DNA of 25,327 bases from a virus. Below the pieces are notes generated by a model. The model was not told the DNA's origin. It did not search any database and saw only the letters and a list, made by a program, of their open reading frames with translations. The DNA is taken from IMG/VR virus record IMGVR_UViG_3300046387_000007, positions 1 through 25,327 of that record. One strand, 5' to 3'. Below are positions 22,252-25,327 of this stretch, piece by piece. The translations under genes were made by a program, and so were the position numbers. How positions within the stretch are numbered: the stretch's first letter is position 1; every line of letters begins with the position of its first letter.

Positions 22252-22681
22252 AGGAATAGTAGAAGATTACTATAAAATAGATATTACTACAAACACAAGA
22301 AAAAGACCTTACATAGAAGCAAGAGCAATATATTATAAACTATTAAGAGACCATACACATTATTCTTTACACGCTATAGGTGCAACAATGGAAAAAGACC
22401 ATTCAACTGTATTGTACTTTACAAGAAAGGCTAAAGATTGGCTTTTATATGATAAAGATTTTGAAAATGATTTTCTTACATTAAACAATAGACTTGTTAA
22501 GGCTAAAGAATTAAATCCTGATGGTTTTAAAAGGGCAGAAACATTAGAAGGCTTTTGGGAAGGTCAGTATAGTAAATTAAACAAACAATACAAAGAACTT
22601 GAAATAAGATATAGTTACTTGCAAGGACAATTAAAGAAAGTAAAACCTGAATTAGCAGAACAGTTTGAATTAACAGATTAA
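22226..22681 (+). CDS. DnaA domain IV-like DNA-binding protein
   Basis: 151 residues. Residues 25-72 match the DnaA C-terminal (domain IV) helix-turn-helix: RKRPYIEARAIYYKLLRDHT, a turn, then YSLHAIGATMEKDHSTVLYF, in which DHSTVL (58-63) corresponds to the DnaA signature 'DHTTV' that contacts the DnaA box. No AAA+ ATPase domain is present; the C-terminal part is a coiled coil (about 115-145). It may mark the phage origin, act as a regulator, or compete with host DnaA for origin sites. It is the last gene before the terminase unit, and its stop codon region contains the late promoter for that unit. Confidence 0.7.
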   Translation: MTNTQRIIKGIVEDYYKIDITTNTRKRPYIEARAIYYKLLRDHTHYSLHAIGATMEKDHSTVLYFTRKAKDWLLYDKDFENDFLTLNNRLVKAKELNPDGFKRAETLEGFWEGQYSKLNKQYKELEIRYSYLQGQLKKVKPELAEQFELTD

Positions 22682-22698
22682 TAAACATTTTATTGTAT
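22672..22698 (+). promoter_or_regulatory. Putative phage late promoter 5 (terminase unit)
   Basis: AAC at 22672-22674, an 18-base spacer, and TTGTAT at 22693-22698; the ATG of the small terminase gene is at 22723, giving a short leader of about 18 bases. AAC lies in the last codons of the DnaA-like gene. Spacing equals the other late elements. Confidence 0.6.
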
Positions 22699-22722
22699 AA
22701 TTGAATAAACAATCTTTTTCAA

Positions 22723-22968
22723 ATGGATAAGAGGGTAAATAACGGAGGTGCAAGAGCAGGTGCAGGAAGAAAACCTAAAGCTGAAGAGATTAAACTTGTA
22801 GAAAGATTATCTCCTTTAGAAGATGATGCTTTAGCTGCATTAGCAGAAGGTGTTAAGTCAGGAGATATTAAATGGGTAACATTGTACCTCAACTACTATC
22901 TCGGTAAACCAAAAGAAACAAAAGATATTACCATCAACGAGGACTTACCGTTGTTTATGGAAGATTAG
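22723..22968 (+). CDS. terS: Terminase small subunit-like protein
   Basis: 81 residues, 30 bases ahead of the large subunit. The N-terminus NNGGARAGAGRKPKAEEI is the Gly/Ala/Arg-rich opening typical of many small terminase subunits; the helical middle (LSPLEDDALAALAEGVKSGD) and LNYYLGKPKET end match that group. The subunit recognises the packaging site and regulates the large subunit. It is short, so it may lack a full DNA-binding domain and depend on oligomerisation. Confidence 0.75.
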   Translation: MDKRVNNGGARAGAGRKPKAEEIKLVERLSPLEDDALAALAEGVKSGDIKWVTLYLNYYLGKPKETKDITINEDLPLFMED

Positions 22969-22998
22969 GGATAACTAAAACCCTATTCTCCAACCTAT

Positions 22999-24168
22999 AT
23001 GAGGGTAAAGAAAACAATAGCCTTTCACAGATTAAAGGAATTACAAAGCAGGATACGAATAGTTAAAGGAGGTACATCAGCTTCCAAGACTGTATCAATA
23101 CTTTGTTTACTGATTAACTATGCTATAAGAAACGATGGTAAAGAAATAAGTGTAGTAAGTGAAAGTGTACCACACCTGCGTAGAGGTGCTTTAAAGGACT
23201 TTTTAGCTATCTTAAAGGGTCTTAATAGGTATAATGATAGTCAGTACAATAAAAGTACTTTAAAATACACCTTTACAAATGGTAGTTATATAGAGTTCTT
23301 TAGTACAGACCAACCTGATAAATTAAGAGGAGCAAGAAGAACAGACTTATATATAAACGAGTGTAACAATGTACCCTTTGATGCTTATACACAATTAGCA
23401 ACAAGAACAAGTGGTACGATATGGCTTGATTACAATCCATCTAATTTGTTTTGGGTAGACAAAGAGTTGATAGGACAACCTGATACCGATTACATCACAC
23501 TAACTTATAAAGATAACGATGCACTACCTGACTCTATAGTAAGAGAAATAGAGAAAGCTAAAGAAAAAGCAAAAACCTCAACCTATTGGTCTAATTGGTG
23601 GAAGGTATATGGTCTTGGTTTGCAGGGAAGCCTCGAAGGTGTATGTATTCCTGATTGGAAAGAGATAGATAGAATACCTGAAGATGCACGATTAATGGCT
23701 TATGGAATGGACTTTGGTTATTCAGTAGACCCTACTACATTGATTGCACTCTACAAATGGAATGATGCTTATATATACGATGAGGTTCTTTATAAGAAAG
23801 GAATGTTAAACAGAGATATAAGTAGGTTCATATCACAGCAGGATATAAAAGAAAATATTGTAGCTGATTCAGCAGAACCTAAATCAATAGCAGAGTTACA
23901 AGGATATGGTCATTCTATCTATGGAGTAAGCAAAGGAAGAGATAGTGTAGTGTATGGTATCAATCTCATCAATCAAAACGAAATATACGTTACAGCAAGA
24001 AGCAAGAACTTAAAAAGAGAACTACAAGGATATGTATGGGCAAAAGACAAAGAAGGAAACACTTTACAAAAACCTACAGGTGAGCATCCTGATTGTATAG
24101 ATGCTGCACGATATGTATTAACTGACCAATTAGAGAATCCTAATAAAGGAGAATATTTTATCTATTAA
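22999..24168 (+). CDS. terL: Terminase large subunit
   Basis: 389 residues. ATPase part: Walker A-like KGGTSASKT (23-31) and Walker B DLYINE (116-121), with FFSTDQPDKLRGARR (100-114) ahead of it as in Terminase_3-type proteins, and WLDYNPSN (142-149) after. Nuclease part (RNase H fold): GMDFGYSVDPT (D238), VADSAEP (D290) and HPDCIDAARY (D365, D368), the expected acidic residues. It packages concatemeric DNA into the prohead through the portal. Length is slightly short but all key motifs are present. Its stop is followed at once by a host-type promoter, so the late unit may end here or run on. Confidence 0.95.
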   Translation: MRVKKTIAFHRLKELQSRIRIVKGGTSASKTVSILCLLINYAIRNDGKEISVVSESVPHLRRGALKDFLAILKGLNRYNDSQYNKSTLKYTFTNGSYIEFFSTDQPDKLRGARRTDLYINECNNVPFDAYTQLATRTSGTIWLDYNPSNLFWVDKELIGQPDTDYITLTYKDNDALPDSIVREIEKAKEKAKTSTYWSNWWKVYGLGLQGSLEGVCIPDWKEIDRIPEDARLMAYGMDFGYSVDPTTLIALYKWNDAYIYDEVLYKKGMLNRDISRFISQQDIKENIVADSAEPKSIAELQGYGHSIYGVSKGRDSVVYGINLINQNEIYVTARSKNLKRELQGYVWAKDKEGNTLQKPTGEHPDCIDAARYVLTDQLENPNKGEYFIY

Positions 24169-24199
24169 TTTGGTAGTTAAAAAAAAGTTTATATCTTTG
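24169..24199 (+). promoter_or_regulatory. Host-type promoter for the two-gene cassette
   Basis: TTTG at 24169-24172, a 19-base spacer, and TATCTTTG at 24192-24199; 30 of 31 bases equal the promoter at 20196-20226. The -33 box starts directly after the terminase stop (TAA 24166-24168). A leader of about 25 bases reaches the ATG at 24231. Confidence 0.85.
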
Positions 24200-24230
24200 A
24201 TGTAAACAAAGTTTAATTAATACAACAATA

Positions 24231-24425
24231 ATGGAAAATCAAACAGAGTATTATCTAATACAAGAGTTAATAAAAAAAGAAAATAGGAAGCAAGTAATTA
24301 AAATGATTTTTGGAGGTATGGTAGTAGGGATAGGTGCAGCAGTAAGTTTAGTACTATTCTTAAATATGCTTGTTGCTTTCGATTGGTTAAGTGATGCAAT
24401 AATAAAACTAATTGGAGGCTTTTAA
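24231..24425 (+). CDS. Small membrane protein, moron candidate (64 aa)
   Basis: 64 residues: a charged N-terminal helix (YYLIQELIKKENRKQVIK), one membrane segment at about 26-49 (IFGGMVVGIGAAVSLVLFLN), and a C-terminal amphipathic helix (WLSDAIIKLIGG). It has its own host-type promoter and lies between the terminase and the tail chaperone, where unrelated genes are not expected. A role in superinfection exclusion or host envelope change is a reasonable inference. No family recognised. Confidence 0.65.
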   Translation: MENQTEYYLIQELIKKENRKQVIKMIFGGMVVGIGAAVSLVLFLNMLVAFDWLSDAIIKLIGGF

Positions 24426-24426
24426 G

Positions 24427-24642
24427 ATGCAACAAGCGTGTTGGTACGAACAAATATATGTAGTACAGAAACCTACAAAGAGAGGTGGTCAAAAAGGTTC
24501 TGATGTAACCTTGTATATAGACTACAAAGGTAAAGGCAAAGTAGAAGGAAGTGAAACGTACCGACAAAACAGTAAAGAATTAGAACAAGCAATAGAAACA
24601 GCATACAGATATGCCTATAAAAGGTTTATCTTGAAACAGTAA
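24427..24642 (+). CDS. Small hypothetical protein, moron candidate (71 aa)
   Basis: 71 residues from the ATG at 24427, one base after the previous stop; an in-frame TTG upstream would overlap that gene and is less likely. The sequence alternates basic and aromatic residues (WYEQIYVVQKPTKRGGQKGS, then YIDYKGKGKVEGSETYRQNS) and ends in a helix rich in Tyr/Ala (AIETAYRYAYKRFILKQ). No membrane segment. A terminator follows. Function unknown. Confidence 0.6.
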   Translation: MQQACWYEQIYVVQKPTKRGGQKGSDVTLYIDYKGKGKVEGSETYRQNSKELEQAIETAYRYAYKRFILKQ

Positions 24643-24670
24643 CTTTTTTCATTTGTTTTTGTTTGGGATT

Positions 24671-24699
24671 AGGTGGCTTTATGCTACCTTTTCCTTTTT
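24671..24699 (+). terminator. Rho-independent terminator closing the cassette
   Basis: GGTGGC (24672-24677) pairs with GCTACC (24683-24688) across a TTTAT loop, with one G-T pair, followed by a T-rich tail with two C interruptions. Confidence 0.75.
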
Positions 24700-24700
24700 A

Positions 24701-24727
24701 TACATATTAGTAACTTATTTATTGTAA
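24701..24727 (+). promoter_or_regulatory. Putative phage late promoter 6 (tail chaperone unit, variant)
   Basis: TAC at 24701-24703 in place of AAC, the same 18-base spacer, and TTGTAA at 24722-24727 in place of TTGTAT; the ATG is at 24732, four bases later. It lies right after a terminator, where a promoter is needed. It is the weakest of the six by sequence. Confidence 0.5.
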
Positions 24728-24731
24728 TTAT

Positions 24732-25327
24732 ATGAAAGTAGAGATAAACGTACCTGATTCACTTAACGAGATTACTTTAGCACAGTATCAAAGATTTGAG
24801 AAGCTGAACACAGAAGATAATCAGGGTTCTACATTCTTACTGCAAAAGATGGTTGAGATATTTTGTAATCTTGACTTAAAAGATGTAGCAGAGATTAAAT
24901 ACAAATCAGTACAAGAGATTGCAGTACACCTAAACAAGGTATTTGATACAAAACACAGTTTGATACCTACGTTTAAATTAGGAGCAATAGAATACGGATT
25001 TATTCCTGTATTAGATGATATGACTTTAGGTGAGTATATAGACCTTGATGAAAACTTGGGAGATTGGCAAAGTATGCACAAAGCAATGAGTGTACTATAC
25101 AGACCAATTAGTTTTAAGAAAGGACACAAGTACAATATAGAACCATATAGTGGAATGAACGAAAACCTAAAGTATATGCCTTTAGATGTTGTATTTGCTT
25201 CTATGGTTTTTTTTTGGAATTTAAACAACGAGTTAATACAAACTATCCTGAACTATTTACAGAAGGAAGCGAACAAGCTGACTACTCAACAGAAGGAACG
25301 TTTGGAAGCAAGTGGGGTTGGTATCAA
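24732..25327 (+). CDS. Tail assembly chaperone (3' partial), zero-frame reading
   Basis: The frame runs from the ATG to the window edge without a stop; 198 codons are visible. Recognisable parts: VPDSLNEITLAQYQRFEKLN near the N-terminus, then LLQKMVEIFCNLDLKDVAEI, a beta-like centre (IEYGFIPVLDDMTLGEYIDL), MHKAMSVLYRPI (about 115-126), and a hydrophobic helix around 150-172 (MPLDVVFASMVFFWNLNNEL). Layout and position between terminase and tail genes match tail assembly chaperones (gpG-type), which bind the tape measure before tube assembly. At codons 159-161 a nine-T run offers a frameshift site. It is preceded by a variant late promoter. Assignment is from pattern and context. Confidence 0.65.
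   Translation, partial: MKVEINVPDSLNEITLAQYQRFEKLNTEDNQGSTFLLQKMVEIFCNLDLKDVAEIKYKSVQEIAVHLNKVFDTKHSLIPTFKLGAIEYGFIPVLDDMTLGEYIDLDENLGDWQSMHKAMSVLYRPISFKKGHKYNIEPYSGMNENLKYMPLDVVFASMVFFWNLNNELIQTILNYLQKEANKLTTQQKERLEASGVGI
25207..25215 (+). other. Candidate -1 ribosomal frameshift site (nine T)
   Basis: In the chaperone zero frame the codons are GTT TTT TTT TGG. The heptamer T-TTT-TTT at 25208-25214 lets both tRNAs re-pair after a one-base backward slip. The next -1 codons are TTG GAA TTT AAA, and that frame stays open to the edge. Confidence 0.65.
25214..25327 (+). CDS. Frameshifted C-terminal extension of the tail chaperone (3' partial)
   Basis: 38 codons in the -1 frame relative to the chaperone, open to the right edge. 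The peptide includes LEFKQRVNTNYPELFTEG and later FGSKWGWYQ; the K-W-G-W-Y element is of the kind seen in C-terminal parts of tail chaperone fusions. The upstream limit of this frame is a TAG at about 25147; between that and the edge there is no ATG, only TTG at 25214, so fusion by frameshift is more likely than an independent start. The fusion product would correspond to lambda gpGT. The stop lies outside the window. Confidence 0.55.
   Translation, partial: MEFKQRVNTNYPELFTEGSEQADYSTEGTFGSKWGWYQ

Noticed and set aside
24821-25228. A 135-codon frame on the - strand over the tail chaperone
   Set aside because: It is antisense to a well-supported gene, there is no other - strand gene in the window, and low-complexity Ser/Ile/Leu content is typical of antisense shadows.
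1-25327. Integrase, attachment site, repressor, CRISPR array, tRNA or IS element
   Set aside because: No regularly spaced repeats, no cloverleaf-like sequence, and no recombinase, transposase or lysogeny regulator signature was found, although genes outside the window could supply some of these.

Overview
This window is a densely packed stretch of a tailed double-stranded DNA phage (Caudoviricetes, siphovirus-like). All 49 supported genes are on the + strand, and about half of the neighbouring pairs overlap (ATGA, TAATG) or are a few bases apart. The host is most likely a Flavobacteriia-type Bacteroidota. The DNA is strongly A+T rich, there are no Shine-Dalgarno sequences ahead of the starts, three promoters resemble the Bacteroidota vegetative form TTTG-N19-TAnnTTTG, and several proteins (DUF3127-type OB fold, the connector, the acidic scaffold, the tape-measure C-terminus) are of types I associate with phages of that phylum. 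Both ends cut through genes, so this is part of a larger genome. I see no integrase, repressor, tRNA, rRNA, IS element or CRISPR array.

Layout. 1-13993 is the structural and lysis half: a partial tail hub/baseplate-like protein, a short tape measure, an XkdF-type prohead protease with extra C-terminal modules, an acidic scaffold, the major capsid protein, the major tail protein, a portal with a C-terminal extra domain, a connector, fibre/appendage proteins, and a lysis block (small membrane proteins, M15 peptidase, 3TM holin). 14045-20190 is the early half: NinG-like nuclease, ERF annealing protein, a DUF3127 OB-fold protein, a DnaB/RecA-fold helicase, an ECF-like sigma factor, a PD-(D/E)XK protein, a MazG-like protein, a RecE/PDDEXK exonuclease and several small unknowns. 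20196-22681 is a second early unit: ParB-like protein, C5 cytosine methyltransferase, two unknowns and a DnaA domain IV-like protein. 22723-24168 holds the terminase subunits. 24169-24699 is a self-contained promoter/two-gene/terminator cassette that looks like a moron. 24732 to the right edge is a tail assembly chaperone candidate.

Main discovery candidate. Six transcription units of late genes (protease, scaffold/capsid, 7578/portal, appendage/lysis, terminase, tail chaperone) are each preceded by a shared element, TAAC-N18-TTGTAT. Five of six copies have AAC at exactly the same 18-base spacing; the sixth has TAC and TTGTAA. An AAC upstream element is typical of promoters read by ECF sigma factors, and the early region encodes an ECF-like sigma factor (17136-17684). 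I infer a phage-encoded sigma factor that switches on late genes. In four of six sites the start codon lies only 4-5 bases after the TTGTAT box, which predicts leaderless late mRNAs.

Second candidate. The tail chaperone gene carries a run of nine T at 25207-25215. Downstream, both the zero frame and the -1 frame stay open to the window edge and both look protein-like; the -1 frame contains FGSKWGWYQ and has no ATG. This fits a -1 programmed frameshift of the lambda G/GT kind.
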